64,000 bases of DNA from Scandinavium sp036409475 (lineage in GTDB: Bacteria; Pseudomonadota; Gammaproteobacteria; Enterobacterales; Enterobacteriaceae): the NCBI RefSeq assembly GCF_036409475.1, contig NZ_JAYRCK010000005.1:124001-188000 (forward strand), written 5' to 3'. The first letter of the stretch is position 1, and every line of letters begins with the position of its first letter. This document shows, one piece after another, positions 8,467-16,876 of this stretch. The notes beneath the pieces were generated by a model, which ran no database searches, had not been told where the DNA came from, and saw only the letters and a program-made list of their open reading frames with translations. The translations under genes were made by a program, and so were the position numbers.

Positions 8467-9155
8467 TGAAAACTGTACTGGATTCCCTCAAAGGTAAACT
8501 GATCGTCTCTTGTCAGGCGCTGGAACATGAACCGCTGCACAGCCCGTTTATCATGTCACGGATGGCTGTCGCGGCAGAAGAAGGTGGGGCAGAGGCCATT
8601 CGCGCGAACAGCGTAGTCGACATCGCCGCCATCAAACAGCAGGTGTCGTTGCCGGTGATTGGCATCATCAAGCGCGATTATCCTGACAGTAAAGTGTTTA
8701 TCACCGCGACGCTGAAAGAAGTGGATGAACTGATGAGCGTCGGGCCGGAAATCATCGCGCTGGATGCCACGGCTCGCCCACGTCCTGGCGGGCAAACACT
8801 GGCAGATTTCGTGGTGCAAATTCGAGCTCGTTATCCGTCTTTGCTGTTGATGGCGGATATCTCAACGGTTGAAGAGGCCGTCACGGCACAAGCGCTGGGG
8901 TTTGATTGCGTCGGCACCACGCTTTATGGCTACACGGAAGAGACAGCAGGCCACGCGCTACCGGAGAATGACTGTGGTTTTCTGAGTGAGGTGCTGGCCG
9001 CCGTGACGGTGCCTGTCATTGCAGAAGGGAATGTTGAAACGCCAGAACTGGCGGCCCGTTGCCTGGCGCTTGGCGCGCATACCGTGGTTGTTGGCGGAGC
9101 GATTACCCGCCCTCAACAAATTACGGCGCGGTTTGTTGTCGCCATCGGCCGCTAA
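8466..9155 (+). CDS. nanE: Putative N-acetylmannosamine-6-phosphate 2-epimerase
   Basis: The 229-residue protein is a TIM-barrel of the NanE family, which converts ManNAc-6-phosphate to GlcNAc-6-phosphate. The catalytic lysine is in IGIIKRDY (about Lys69) and the second catalytic acid in VIAEGNVETP (about Glu187); VVVGGAITRP near residue 207 is the phosphate-binding loop. Its ATG overlaps the stop of the upstream EIICB gene, so the two are translationally coupled. Together they would deliver an imported amino sugar into the nagBA route. This is separate from any nan operon, which is not in the window. Confidence 0.9.
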   Translation: MKTVLDSLKGKLIVSCQALEHEPLHSPFIMSRMAVAAEEGGAEAIRANSVVDIAAIKQQVSLPVIGIIKRDYPDSKVFITATLKEVDELMSVGPEIIALDATARPRPGGQTLADFVVQIRARYPSLLLMADISTVEEAVTAQALGFDCVGTTLYGYTEETAGHALPENDCGFLSEVLAAVTVPVIAEGNVETPELAARCLALGAHTVVVGGAITRPQQITARFVVAIGR

Positions 9156-9227
9156 AGCACCGATCGGGCATGATACTTAGACGGGGATCTGCGATAATTA
9201 TCGTTTATCCCCTATTCAGAGATGACT

Positions 9228-9899
9228 ATGCAGTACCCGATTAACGAAATGTTCCAGACCCTGCAAGGCGAGGGTTACTTCACTGGCGTGCCTGCCATCT
9301 TTATTCGACTGCAGGGATGCCCGGTAGGGTGCGCGTGGTGCGATACCAAACACACCTGGGATAGGCTTGAGGATCGGGAAGTGTCTCTGTTCAGTATTCT
9401 GGCGAAGACCAAAGAGAGCGATAAATGGGGCGGGGCGACAGCTGAAGACTTGCTGACTGCCATTACCCGTCAGGGCTGGACGGCGCGTCACGTGGTGATC
9501 ACCGGCGGCGAGCCTTGCATCCACGATTTAACGCCGCTCACCACGTTGCTTGAGCAGAACGGTTATAGCTGCCAGATTGAAACCAGTGGCACGCACGAAG
9601 TCCGTTGTTCGCACAGCACCTGGGTTACCGTGTCGCCGAAGGTGAACATGCGTGGCGGCTATGAAGTGCTGTCTCAGGCACTGCATCGCGCCGATGAGAT
9701 CAAACACCCTGTTGGTCGTGTGCGTGATATTGAAGCACTGGACGAATTGCTGGACACATTGAGCGATGACAAACAGCGAGTTATCGCCCTGCAGCCCATC
9801 AGCCAGAAAGAAGACGCCACGCGTCTGTGCATTGAAACCTGTATCGCCCGTAACTGGCGTTTGTCGATGCAGACGCATAAGTATCTGAATATTGCCTGA
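9228..9899 (+). CDS. queE: 7-carboxy-7-deazaguanine synthase
   Basis: QueE is a radical SAM enzyme turning 6-carboxytetrahydropterin into 7-carboxy-7-deazaguanine on the way to queuosine. The [4Fe-4S] motif CPVGCAWC (CxxxCxxC) lies at residues 31-38, and ITGGEPCIHD is the SAM-binding GGE motif. Two in-frame ATGs exist at 9222 and 9228; the second gives 223 residues as in E. coli and places AGAG at a proper distance. The partner queD lies 11 kb away, on the other side of the ygc cluster. Confidence 0.96.
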   Translation: MQYPINEMFQTLQGEGYFTGVPAIFIRLQGCPVGCAWCDTKHTWDRLEDREVSLFSILAKTKESDKWGGATAEDLLTAITRQGWTARHVVITGGEPCIHDLTPLTTLLEQNGYSCQIETSGTHEVRCSHSTWVTVSPKVNMRGGYEVLSQALHRADEIKHPVGRVRDIEALDELLDTLSDDKQRVIALQPISQKEDATRLCIETCIARNWRLSMQTHKYLNIA

Positions 9900-9904
9900 T
9901 GCAA

Positions 9905-9990
9905 AAAAACCGGTGGCAGCTTCGCCTTACCCGGCCTGCACGTCATGATTTTTGTAGGCCCGGTAAGGCGTAGCCGCCACCGGGCACTCT
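9905..9990. repeat. REP/BIME element
   Basis: Two facing REP units, CCGGTGGCAGCTTCGCCTTA at the left and GTAAGGCGTAGCCGCCACCG at the right, bracket a TTTTTGTAGGCCC core between the convergent ends of queE and ygcE. Confidence 0.85.
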
Positions 9991-10006
9991 GCCAGCCGGC
10001 AAACAA

Positions 10007-11485
10007 TCAGGCGTTCGACCAACTCTGAATCGCGTCCACGTTATCCAATTCCCCATGGAACACCTGGTACGATTTTTTCAGGATCGGGTCGGTGTGTGCC
10101 GTCAGCTCTTTGAAGATCCCTTTGTTCATTGCCTCATAGCGCGCCGCATGTGCCGCTACCGGGACAAACTCATCTTTCACTCGTACCATTTTCGCAACGG
10201 CTTGTTGGTATGAAGAATAGAGACCCAGCCCGACTGCGGTGTTAATCGCTGCCCCGAGACTGGCGCAGCCGTTAATCACATTGCGCCTGGCGGGCAGGTT
10301 AAAGACATCGGCAAAAATCTGCATAAACAGGTCGCTGTTAGAGCCGCCGCCGGTGATGATGATTTGCTTCGCTGCGTGCTGCATCTCTTCGGTCATGTTG
10401 TCGAAATTGTTCTTCAGCGTCAGAGCGATGCTTTCGAGAATCGAGCGATAAATCCACGCATAATCCATCGTGGCGTTAAAGCCAATCATGATCCCGCGCT
10501 TGTACGGTTCCCAGGGGTTGGTGAGCCAGTCCAGCACGGTCATCAAACCATCACAGCCAGGGGGAACCAGAGCGGCCTTTTTGTTCAGCAAATCTTCTGG
10601 TGAAAGCCCTTGAGCTTTCGCATCCTGAATGAGCGATTCGCCGAGCATGTCGCGCAGCCAGCTGACGGTCCACATCCCTTTGCGAATGCCATAGCCTTCA
10701 TAAAGCAGCGTTTCGGGTACTGAAGACATGATTGGCCAGTAATATTGCGGATCTTTCGGCAGCGCTTTGCCGTTCATCATCAGCGCAATGTAAGTGCCCA
10801 GTGAAATGACAGCTGTGTCATCATCAAGCAAGCCCGCCCCGAGCGCTTCAACCGCTTTATCGCTGGTGCTGCAAACCACCGGAAGGCCCTGCGGGAAACC
10901 GGTGAGTTGCGACGCCTGTGCGGTGATGTGGCCCAGCACTGTGCCTGGCATCTGCACATCAAACAGCATCTCACGCGGAATATTAAATTTCTGGAAGACA
11001 TCCGGATCATCGCTCCAGTTCCAGGTTTTGTAATCCACCGGCCATTGCCCGAAATAGTTGGCAACGTTGTCTTTACGCTCGCCGGTCAGCCGTTGGGCCA
11101 GATAGCCCGAGAAGGATGTCACGTACGCAACATCCGGGTTTGTGTGTTCGTAAGGGCGAGTCACGCGCGAGTCCTGCCAGCTGATTAACTGAGCGGCTGG
11201 CGTTCCATCTGCTTTTAACAACGCACGGCAGCAGCGAATCGAACCCAGACCAATGCCCACGATATCCGCTTTGTTACCGGTGAACTGGCGCATCAAATCC
11301 TTGCCTGCCGAGCAGAGCGAGCTCCAGAGATCGTCATCCGGATGTTCAACCGTGTCGGCATCCGGCGTGTACATCGGCTGCAGCAAGCCTTTGCCTTCGC
11401 ACACCACATTGCCTTCCAGGTCATACATCACCACTTTGGTACTCTGACTTCCGCCATCAATGCCAATGATGTACTTCTTAGCCAT
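10007..11485 (-). CDS. ygcE: FGGY-family carbohydrate kinase YgcE
   Basis: YgcE is a predicted FGGY sugar or polyol kinase with unknown substrate. The N-terminal ATP-binding element YIIGIDGGSQSTKV and the C-terminal GGGSNSDLFMQIFADVFNLP (FGGY domain 2) are visible. The start at 11485 gives 492 residues as in E. coli; an ATG two codons upstream sits only one base from the AAGGAG and is disfavoured. It is the second gene of the yqcE-ygcE transcript (20-base gap plus leader). Its product phosphate ester is a reasonable candidate for the ligand of the GlpP-like antiterminator YgcP, because GlpP senses glycerol-3-phosphate made by the FGGY kinase GlpK; this is inference by analogy. Confidence 0.92.
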   Translation of the reverse strand: MAKKYIIGIDGGSQSTKVVMYDLEGNVVCEGKGLLQPMYTPDADTVEHPDDDLWSSLCSAGKDLMRQFTGNKADIVGIGLGSIRCCRALLKADGTPAAQLISWQDSRVTRPYEHTNPDVAYVTSFSGYLAQRLTGERKDNVANYFGQWPVDYKTWNWSDDPDVFQKFNIPREMLFDVQMPGTVLGHITAQASQLTGFPQGLPVVCSTSDKAVEALGAGLLDDDTAVISLGTYIALMMNGKALPKDPQYYWPIMSSVPETLLYEGYGIRKGMWTVSWLRDMLGESLIQDAKAQGLSPEDLLNKKAALVPPGCDGLMTVLDWLTNPWEPYKRGIMIGFNATMDYAWIYRSILESIALTLKNNFDNMTEEMQHAAKQIIITGGGSNSDLFMQIFADVFNLPARRNVINGCASLGAAINTAVGLGLYSSYQQAVAKMVRVKDEFVPVAAHAARYEAMNKGIFKELTAHTDPILKKSYQVFHGELDNVDAIQSWSNA

Positions 11486-11511
11486 GCTCATTCTCCTTTA
11501 AATTAACAGCG

Positions 11512-12810
11512 TCACTCGCTAACCGTTTCGGTAGCCAGTGGCGCCTCGTTTTCGGTGCGCTGCGTGGCGCGAATTTTTCGGGCCAGCAGGAAGGTGAACA
11601 CGATCACCATGCAGACTGCGCTCAGGCCCATCAGCCACATATTGCGATAAGCTTCTTCTGCTGGAAGGGTATCCTGCCAGTGGCCAACCACAGGGTAGAC
11701 AAACACGTCAGGCAGAAAGCCGATGACGGAGCAGATCCCGACGGTGGTACCCATAATGAATGTTGGCGTTTTCGCTTCACCCGGGCAGGCAAAATAGAGC
11801 CCGCGTGAGGCATAGCACGTAAAGCCCAGCAGCAGGATCAGGCCAATGCCAATGACAACCGATTGTGGATTGTTGTTGGTCATGAGCAAGGCAACCAACG
11901 TCAGAGCGCTGATAACGGAGAGAATTTGAATAACCCGGGTTGGGGATTTAATCCGGCTGTACGTCGTGATAAGTCCACCCAAGGGGCCGCACATGGCGCG
12001 GAAAATTTTGTTGATAACAATCCCCATGTAACTCGCCGCAACCAGCGACATACCGTACATTTCAGTCAGATAGTTGGTGGAGTAACTCAGGATGGCATAG
12101 ATGGTATACACGCCAAAGATTATCAGGCTGCAGTACCAGGTCGTGCTGATGCGTAACACGGAAAGGATATCTGAAAGCTGAAAGCCTTTCTTCTTCTCTG
12201 CGCCTGTTGCCGCATCCTGACTTATGCCATCGCTGACGAAGAACCAGCACAGAATCCCCAGCAGAATATAGACCACGCTGTAAATCAGAATAACCGTCTT
12301 CAGGCTGTTAGGATCTTCCGGCGCAAAACGGGAGAACGCCCACATGGTGAACACCGCAAGCGACATTACGCCCACCCCGCGCAATCCTTCCATCCAGCCC
12401 ATGATCTTGCCCTGCTCGCGGTGATCGCCGAGCAGCGAGGCTGCTTTAATCGAGACCGACCACAGCATCAGGATCGTGGTAATAGCAAAAGCCACCTGAA
12501 TGGTTAGCATCACCCAAAGTGGCGGATAAGTTGCCATCACAAAACCCAGTAAGCCAGTGATAATCATCGCGGAGGTGATCATCTTACGGTGGGAGAATTT
12601 ATCTGCAATAACGCCACTTGGCGCATAAAGAATAATAGCGGTGATACCGAATGTGCTCATAATTAACCCAATTTCGGTATTGCTGAATCCCATAAATTTT
12701 GCCATCGGGATTTGGTAGATATAGCGTAAATAGGCCAAATCAAAACTGACGCCTCCGCTAAAGCTTATAATCGCAAGGGTAATCCAACGTCGCCAGGGTG
12801 AATGTTGCAT
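11512..12810 (-). CDS. yqcE: MFS transporter YqcE
   Basis: A 432-residue major facilitator with about twelve hydrophobic segments and the loop motif PSGVIADKFSHRKM between TM2 and TM3. It matches E. coli YqcE in sequence and position, upstream of ygcE; the substrate is unknown. The organophosphate/hexuronate-type MFS fold and the paired kinase suggest uptake of a sugar, polyol or derivative that YgcE then phosphorylates. Its transcript begins with a leader containing an intrinsic terminator and an alternative hairpin 37 bases before the start codon, so expression is probably controlled by antitermination. Confidence 0.92.
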   Translation of the reverse strand: MQHSPWRRWITLAIISFSGGVSFDLAYLRYIYQIPMAKFMGFSNTEIGLIMSTFGITAIILYAPSGVIADKFSHRKMITSAMIITGLLGFVMATYPPLWVMLTIQVAFAITTILMLWSVSIKAASLLGDHREQGKIMGWMEGLRGVGVMSLAVFTMWAFSRFAPEDPNSLKTVILIYSVVYILLGILCWFFVSDGISQDAATGAEKKKGFQLSDILSVLRISTTWYCSLIIFGVYTIYAILSYSTNYLTEMYGMSLVAASYMGIVINKIFRAMCGPLGGLITTYSRIKSPTRVIQILSVISALTLVALLMTNNNPQSVVIGIGLILLLGFTCYASRGLYFACPGEAKTPTFIMGTTVGICSVIGFLPDVFVYPVVGHWQDTLPAEEAYRNMWLMGLSAVCMVIVFTFLLARKIRATQRTENEAPLATETVSE

Positions 12811-12846
12811 CTCGTTATCTCGCGTTATTTAGTCTGTATGACAGAC

Positions 12847-12911
12847 AAAAAAAAGAGAAAAGTAAACCACCCTTTGGAAGGCGGATTACTTTTCTCCTGG
12901 TCTCTAGTAAT
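12847..12911 (-). promoter_or_regulatory. yqcE leader: antiterminator/terminator switch
   Basis: Read on the minus strand, ATTACT (12911-12906), a 15-base loop AGAGACCAGGAGAAA and AGTAAT (12890-12885) form a 6-bp hairpin. The right arm of that hairpin is also part of the 5' arm of a long terminator stem (12896-12855), followed by eight U residues (12854-12847). The two folds are mutually exclusive. The terminator pairs through a G-U wobble at 12882/12869 only in the minus-strand RNA, which fits this direction of transcription. The same design occurs in the ygcW leader (13057-13121). The candidate effector is YgcP. Confidence 0.8.
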
Positions 12912-12945
12912 TGAACTAGAAATAACATGGCGATGCTTTTTTAGG

Positions 12946-12961
12946 TGTGAGAATTATCACG
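12946..12961. promoter_or_regulatory. CRP site, yqcE side
   Basis: TGTGA-GAATTA-TCACG matches the CRP consensus TGTGA-N6-TCACA at 9 of 10 core bases. Its centre lies about 41 bases before a plausible yqcE transcript start near 12912, as in class II activation. Confidence 0.7.
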
Positions 12962-13003
12962 CTTCTGAGGATTACTCTTTTCTGCTTAAGGTAAATCGTT
13001 GTC

Positions 13004-13019
13004 TGTGAGTTTCATCACA
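13004..13019. promoter_or_regulatory. CRP site, ygcW side
   Basis: TGTGA-GTTTCA-TCACA is a perfect core consensus CRP site. A TAAAAA -10 candidate at 13042-13047 would start RNA near 13054, about 42 bases from the site centre, again class II geometry. Confidence 0.8.
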
Positions 13020-13056
13020 TTATCCAGGTGTGAGCCTGTGCTAAAAAATATCCCCA

Positions 13057-13121
13057 GTTACCAGAGAATATGAGAAAGGTGACTTCCCTCAAGCCGGGGG
13101 AAGTTGCCTTTCTTTTTTTTT
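13057..13121 (+). promoter_or_regulatory. ygcW leader: antiterminator/terminator switch
   Basis: GTTACC (13057-13062) and GGTGAC (13078-13083) pair around the loop AGAGAATATGAGAAA (13063-13077). The right arm is also part of a 16-bp terminator stem (13073-13088 with 13098-13113) followed by nine T residues (13113-13121), 25 bases before the ygcW ATG. Stem bases differ from the yqcE leader but stay paired, while the flanks of the loop are identical, the sign of a conserved RNA element. Confidence 0.82.
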
Positions 13122-13145
13122 GCCTAAAGGATTTTGGAGCCCATT

Positions 13146-13931
13146 ATGTCTGTTGAATCTTTAAACGCATTTTCCATGGATTTCTTCTCGCTCAAAGGTA
13201 AAACCGCCATTGTCACCGGAGGCAACAGCGGGCTGGGCCAGGCTTTTGCCATGGCGCTGGCGAAAGCAGGGGCTAATCTGTTCATCCCAAGCTTCATCAA
13301 GGACAACGGCGAAACCCGCGAACTGATTGAGCAGCAGGGCGTTCAGGTCGAGTTCATGCAGGTGGATATCACTGCCAAAGGCGCACCGCGAGACATCATT
13401 GCCACTTGTTGCGAACGTTTTGGTGGCGTCGACATTCTGGTCAACAACGCCGGGATTTGTAAGCTGAACAAGGTGCTGGATTTTGGTCGTGCCGACTGGG
13501 ACCCGATGATTGACGTCAACCTGACTGCCGCTTTTGAATTAAGTCATGAAGCCGCAAAAATTATGATCCCGCAAAAGCACGGGAAAATTATCAACATCTG
13601 CTCGTTATTTTCTTATTTAGGTGGGCAGTGGTCACCGGCTTATTCTGCCACTAAACATGCGTTGGCAGGTTTTACGAAAGCCTATTGCGATGAGTTGGGG
13701 CAATACAATATTCAGGTCAATGGTATTGCGCCTGGTTATTATGCAACCGATATCACTTTAGCGACTCGCAGTAATCCAGAAACAAATCAGCGCGTGTTAG
13801 ATCATATTCCAGCTAATCGCTGGGGTGATACTCAGGATTTAATGGGCGCAATGGTATTTCTTTCCAGTCGCGCCTCTGATTATGTGAATGGTCATTTATT
13901 GGTCGTTGACGGCGGATATTTGGTTCGTTAA
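13146..13931 (+). CDS. ygcW: Short-chain dehydrogenase YgcW
   Basis: A 261-residue SDR oxidoreductase matching E. coli YgcW. The cofactor loop TGGNSGLG is at residues 24-31, NNAG at 100-103, and the catalytic Ser153, Tyr166 (YSATK) and Lys170 are present. The ATG at 13146 behind GGAGCCC is chosen over an upstream in-frame TTG. It is the first gene of ygcW-U-S-R-Q and lies behind a leader with a terminator/antiterminator switch and a perfect CRP site. The substrate is unknown; oxidation or reduction of a sugar acid or polyol is likely from the company it keeps. Confidence 0.93.
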   Translation: MSVESLNAFSMDFFSLKGKTAIVTGGNSGLGQAFAMALAKAGANLFIPSFIKDNGETRELIEQQGVQVEFMQVDITAKGAPRDIIATCCERFGGVDILVNNAGICKLNKVLDFGRADWDPMIDVNLTAAFELSHEAAKIMIPQKHGKIINICSLFSYLGGQWSPAYSATKHALAGFTKAYCDELGQYNIQVNGIAPGYYATDITLATRSNPETNQRVLDHIPANRWGDTQDLMGAMVFLSSRASDYVNGHLLVVDGGYLVR

Positions 13932-14011
13932 TGACGGTAAGTCTTATTTCTATTGTTAGTTGAACAGGTGGTTCCTGCAATTTTCTACACTTACATCAGA
14001 AAGGAAACGTT

Positions 14012-15466
14012 ATGTCTTTATCCCGCGAAGCCATTGTTGAACAGGTCAAAGAGATCGTTGGTCCCGCCCGTGTGGTCACTGACGAAACTGTCTTGAAGAA
14101 AAACAGCTATGACCGTTTCAGGAAGTACGCTGATATTCACGGTGTTTATACATTACCGCTGCCGGCGGCGGTGGTGAAACTTGGTTCAACCGAGCAAGTT
14201 GCGCAAGTGCTGGCATTTATGAACCAGCACAAGATTGCCGCAGTGCCCAGAACGGGCGCGTCTGCCACAGAAGGTGGGCTGGAAACAGTCGTCAAAGACA
14301 CGCTGGTGCTCGATGGTTCCGGGATGAACAAGATAATCGACATCGACATCGAGAACATGCAGGCGACTGCCCAGTGCGGCGTGCCGCTGGAGATCCTGGA
14401 GAACGCGCTGCGTGCCAAAGGCTACACCACCGGGCACTCGCCGCAGTCAAAGCCGCTGGCACAGATGGGCGGTTTAGTCGCCACTCGCAGCATCGGTCAG
14501 TTCTCCACGCTGTATGGCGCGATTGAAGATATGGTGGTTGGCCTGGAGGCCGTGCTGCCAGACGGCACTGTCACTCGTATCAAGAACGTACCGCGTCGTG
14601 CGGCCGGGCCGGACATTCGTCACATCATCATCGGTAACGAAGGTGCTTTGTGCTACATCACTGAAGTCACGGTGAAAATCTTCAAATACACCCCAGAAAA
14701 CAACCTCTTCTACGGCTACATTCTTGATGAGATGAAGACCGGGTTCGAGATCCTGCGCGAAGTGATGGTTGAGGGTTATCGCCCGTCGATTGCTCGTCTG
14801 TATGACGCGGAAGATGGCACTCAGCACTTTACCCATTTTGCGGAGGGCAAATGCGTGCTGATTTTCATGGCTGAAGGGAATACACGTATGGCGCGTGCGA
14901 CCGGCGAAGGCATTGCCGAGATCGTAGCTCGCTACCCGCAGTGCACGCGTGTTGACAGCAAGCTGATTGAAAACTGGTTCAATCATCTCAACTGGGGGCC
15001 GGACAAAGTGGCGGCTGAACGCGTGCAAATCCTCAAAACCGGCAACATGGGCTTCACCACAGAAGTGTCCGGCGACTGGAGCAGCATCAACGAAATCTAC
15101 GAGCGCGTGATCCACCGTATTCGGACGGAGTTCCCGCACGCAGATGACATCACCATGCTCGGCGGACACTCTTCCCACAGCTACATCAACGGCACCAACA
15201 TGTACTTCGTCTATGACTACAACGTGGTGGACTGCAAGCCAGAAGAAGAAATCGACAAGTACCACAACCCGCTGAACAAAATCATCTGCGAAGAAACCAT
15301 TCGCCTTGGCGGCTCAATGGTGCACCACCACGGTATCGGCAAGCACCGCGTGCACTGGGCGAAAGCCGAGCACGGCAGTGCCTGGGCATTGCTGGAAGGG
15401 CTGAAAAAGCAGTTTGATCCGAACGGCATCATGAACCCAGGCACTATTTATCCGATTGAAAAATAA
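14012..15466 (+). CDS. ygcU: FAD-linked oxidoreductase YgcU
   Basis: A 484-residue flavoprotein of the FAD_binding_4 / FAD-oxidase_C (GlcD-like) family matching E. coli YgcU. The FAD PP-loop region reads VPRTGASATEGG (about 75-86), and a histidine-rich segment MVHHHGIGKHR near residue 435 lies in the C-terminal domain, as in related 2-hydroxyacid and alkyl-DHAP synthase-type enzymes. It probably oxidises a hydroxy acid or ether-like substrate and hands electrons to the ETF encoded by ygcR and ygcQ. It follows ygcW by 80 bases with AGAAAGGAAACG as ribosome-binding site, and precedes an intrinsic terminator. Confidence 0.92.
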   Translation: MSLSREAIVEQVKEIVGPARVVTDETVLKKNSYDRFRKYADIHGVYTLPLPAAVVKLGSTEQVAQVLAFMNQHKIAAVPRTGASATEGGLETVVKDTLVLDGSGMNKIIDIDIENMQATAQCGVPLEILENALRAKGYTTGHSPQSKPLAQMGGLVATRSIGQFSTLYGAIEDMVVGLEAVLPDGTVTRIKNVPRRAAGPDIRHIIIGNEGALCYITEVTVKIFKYTPENNLFYGYILDEMKTGFEILREVMVEGYRPSIARLYDAEDGTQHFTHFAEGKCVLIFMAEGNTRMARATGEGIAEIVARYPQCTRVDSKLIENWFNHLNWGPDKVAAERVQILKTGNMGFTTEVSGDWSSINEIYERVIHRIRTEFPHADDITMLGGHSSHSYINGTNMYFVYDYNVVDCKPEEEIDKYHNPLNKIICEETIRLGGSMVHHHGIGKHRVHWAKAEHGSAWALLEGLKKQFDPNGIMNPGTIYPIEK

Positions 15467-15474
15467 TCCTCACC

Positions 15475-15509
15475 ACGGCTTCCCTTCGCGGGGAGCCGTT
15501 CTCTTTTTT
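15475..15509 (+). terminator. Intrinsic terminator between ygcU and ygcS
   Basis: ACGGCT(T)CCC at 15475-15484 pairs with GGGAGCCGT at 15491-15499 (one bulged T), followed by TCTCTTTTTT to 15509. It ends only 11 bases before the ygcS ATG, so it should reduce expression of the distal genes relative to ygcWU. Confidence 0.8.
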
Positions 15510-15520
15510 AAGGGGGAGCC

Positions 15521-16876
15521 ATGAGCGCGTCACCTGTTCGAATGGACGATCTGCCGCTAACCCGATTTCACTGGCGAATTGCCGGGCTGACCTTTGGCGC
15601 TCACCTCACTGATGGCTACGTGCTCGGCGTCATCGGCTACGCGATTATCCCGCTTCAGTCGCAAATGCAACTGACTCCGCTACTGGAAGGGTTGATTGGC
15701 GGATCGGCTCTGTTTGGCTTGTTTCTCGGCAGCCTGATCCTGGGCTGGATCTCAGACCATATTGGTCGTCAGCGTATCTTCACGTTCAGCTTCCTGCTGA
15801 TCACGCTGGCCTCTTTTTTACAGTTCTTTGTGACCTCACCAGAACAGCTTATCTTCCTGCGTGTCCTGATAGGTTTTGGCCTTGGCGGTGACTATTCCGT
15901 TGGTCATACGCTGCTGGCCGAGTTCTCCCCAAAACGTTTTCGCGGCATGCTGCTAGGGGCGTTCAGCGTGGTATGGACGTTTGGCTATGTGCTGGCGAGC
16001 GTGGCCGGGCATCACTGGATTAACAGTGATTCTGAAGCCTGGCGCTGGCTGCTGGCTTCTGCGGCATTGCCTGCGTTGGCCATCACGTTACTGCGAATGG
16101 GCACGCCGGAATCGCCACGCTGGCTGATGCGTCAGGGGCGAATTACCGAAGCGCACGCTGTCGTGCGACGCTTCCTTGGGGCGAATGTCTTGCCTGGGGA
16201 TGAAATATCTGGGGTGACAACACGCCGTTTCAGCACGCTCTTTTCAGCCCGTTACTGGCGAAGGACGGCATTCAACAGCCTGTTCTTTATCTGTCTGGTG
16301 GTGCCGTGGTTTGTGATTTACACCTGGCTACCGTCTATTGCCCGGACTATCGGGCTGGAAGATGCGCTGACCGCGAGCCTTATTCTTAACAGCCTGCTAA
16401 TTGTCGGCGCGCTGTTTGGCCTGGTGCTGACCTGGTGGCTGTCTCGCCGCCAGTTTTTGATAGGCAGTTTTCTGCTGTTGGCCACCGTGCTGACGGCGCT
16501 GGCGTTTACACCTGCCAGTAACAGTGCGCTGATCCTGCTGCTGTTCGTGCTGTTCAGCATGACTATCTCGGCGGCGAGTAATCTGGTGGGCATTCTGCCT
16601 GCTGAAAGCTTCCCGACAGATATTCGCTCGCTCGGCGTTGGGTTTGCGACTGCCATGAGCCGCCTTGGCGCAGCCATCGGTACGGGGCTTCTGCCCGTTG
16701 CGCTTACCGCCTGGGGCATGAGAAGCACTCTTTTGATGCTGGTGGCGGTGCTGATTATCGGACTGATTGTTTCGCTGCTCTGGGCGCCGGAAACCAAAAA
16801 CTTGTCGCTGGTGGAGGCAGCGGATTTACCGCCAAAGCCACAGGGAAAGATCAATGAACATTCTGTTGGCGTTTAA
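15521..16876 (+). CDS. ygcS: MFS transporter YgcS
   Basis: A 451-residue major facilitator of the sugar/organic-acid porter type with about twelve membrane segments. GWISDHIGRQR (about 73-83) is the conserved TM2-TM3 loop, and the later GxxxDR/PESPRW-like element GTPESPRWLM is near residue 195. It matches E. coli YgcS. It lies behind a terminator hairpin in the ygcW-U-S-R-Q run and overlaps ygcR by 23 bases. It is the second MFS carrier of the cluster beside YqcE; the substrate is unknown. Confidence 0.9.
   Translation: MSASPVRMDDLPLTRFHWRIAGLTFGAHLTDGYVLGVIGYAIIPLQSQMQLTPLLEGLIGGSALFGLFLGSLILGWISDHIGRQRIFTFSFLLITLASFLQFFVTSPEQLIFLRVLIGFGLGGDYSVGHTLLAEFSPKRFRGMLLGAFSVVWTFGYVLASVAGHHWINSDSEAWRWLLASAALPALAITLLRMGTPESPRWLMRQGRITEAHAVVRRFLGANVLPGDEISGVTTRRFSTLFSARYWRRTAFNSLFFICLVVPWFVIYTWLPSIARTIGLEDALTASLILNSLLIVGALFGLVLTWWLSRRQFLIGSFLLLATVLTALAFTPASNSALILLLFVLFSMTISAASNLVGILPAESFPTDIRSLGVGFATAMSRLGAAIGTGLLPVALTAWGMRSTLLMLVAVLIIGLIVSLLWAPETKNLSLVEAADLPPKPQGKINEHSVGV

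Larger units (their letters stand above)
12812..13145. promoter_or_regulatory. Divergent yqcE/ygcW control region
   Basis: This 334-bp gap holds all visible control elements of the ygc cluster and no gene. Besides the two leader switches, it contains the inverted repeat TCTAGT-N6-ACTAGA at 12903-12920, two CRP-like sites (12946-12961 and 13004-13019), a -10-like TAAAAA at 13042-13047 for ygcW, and GTCTG-N5-CAGAC at 12832-12846 near the yqcE ribosome-binding site. Confidence 0.7.
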
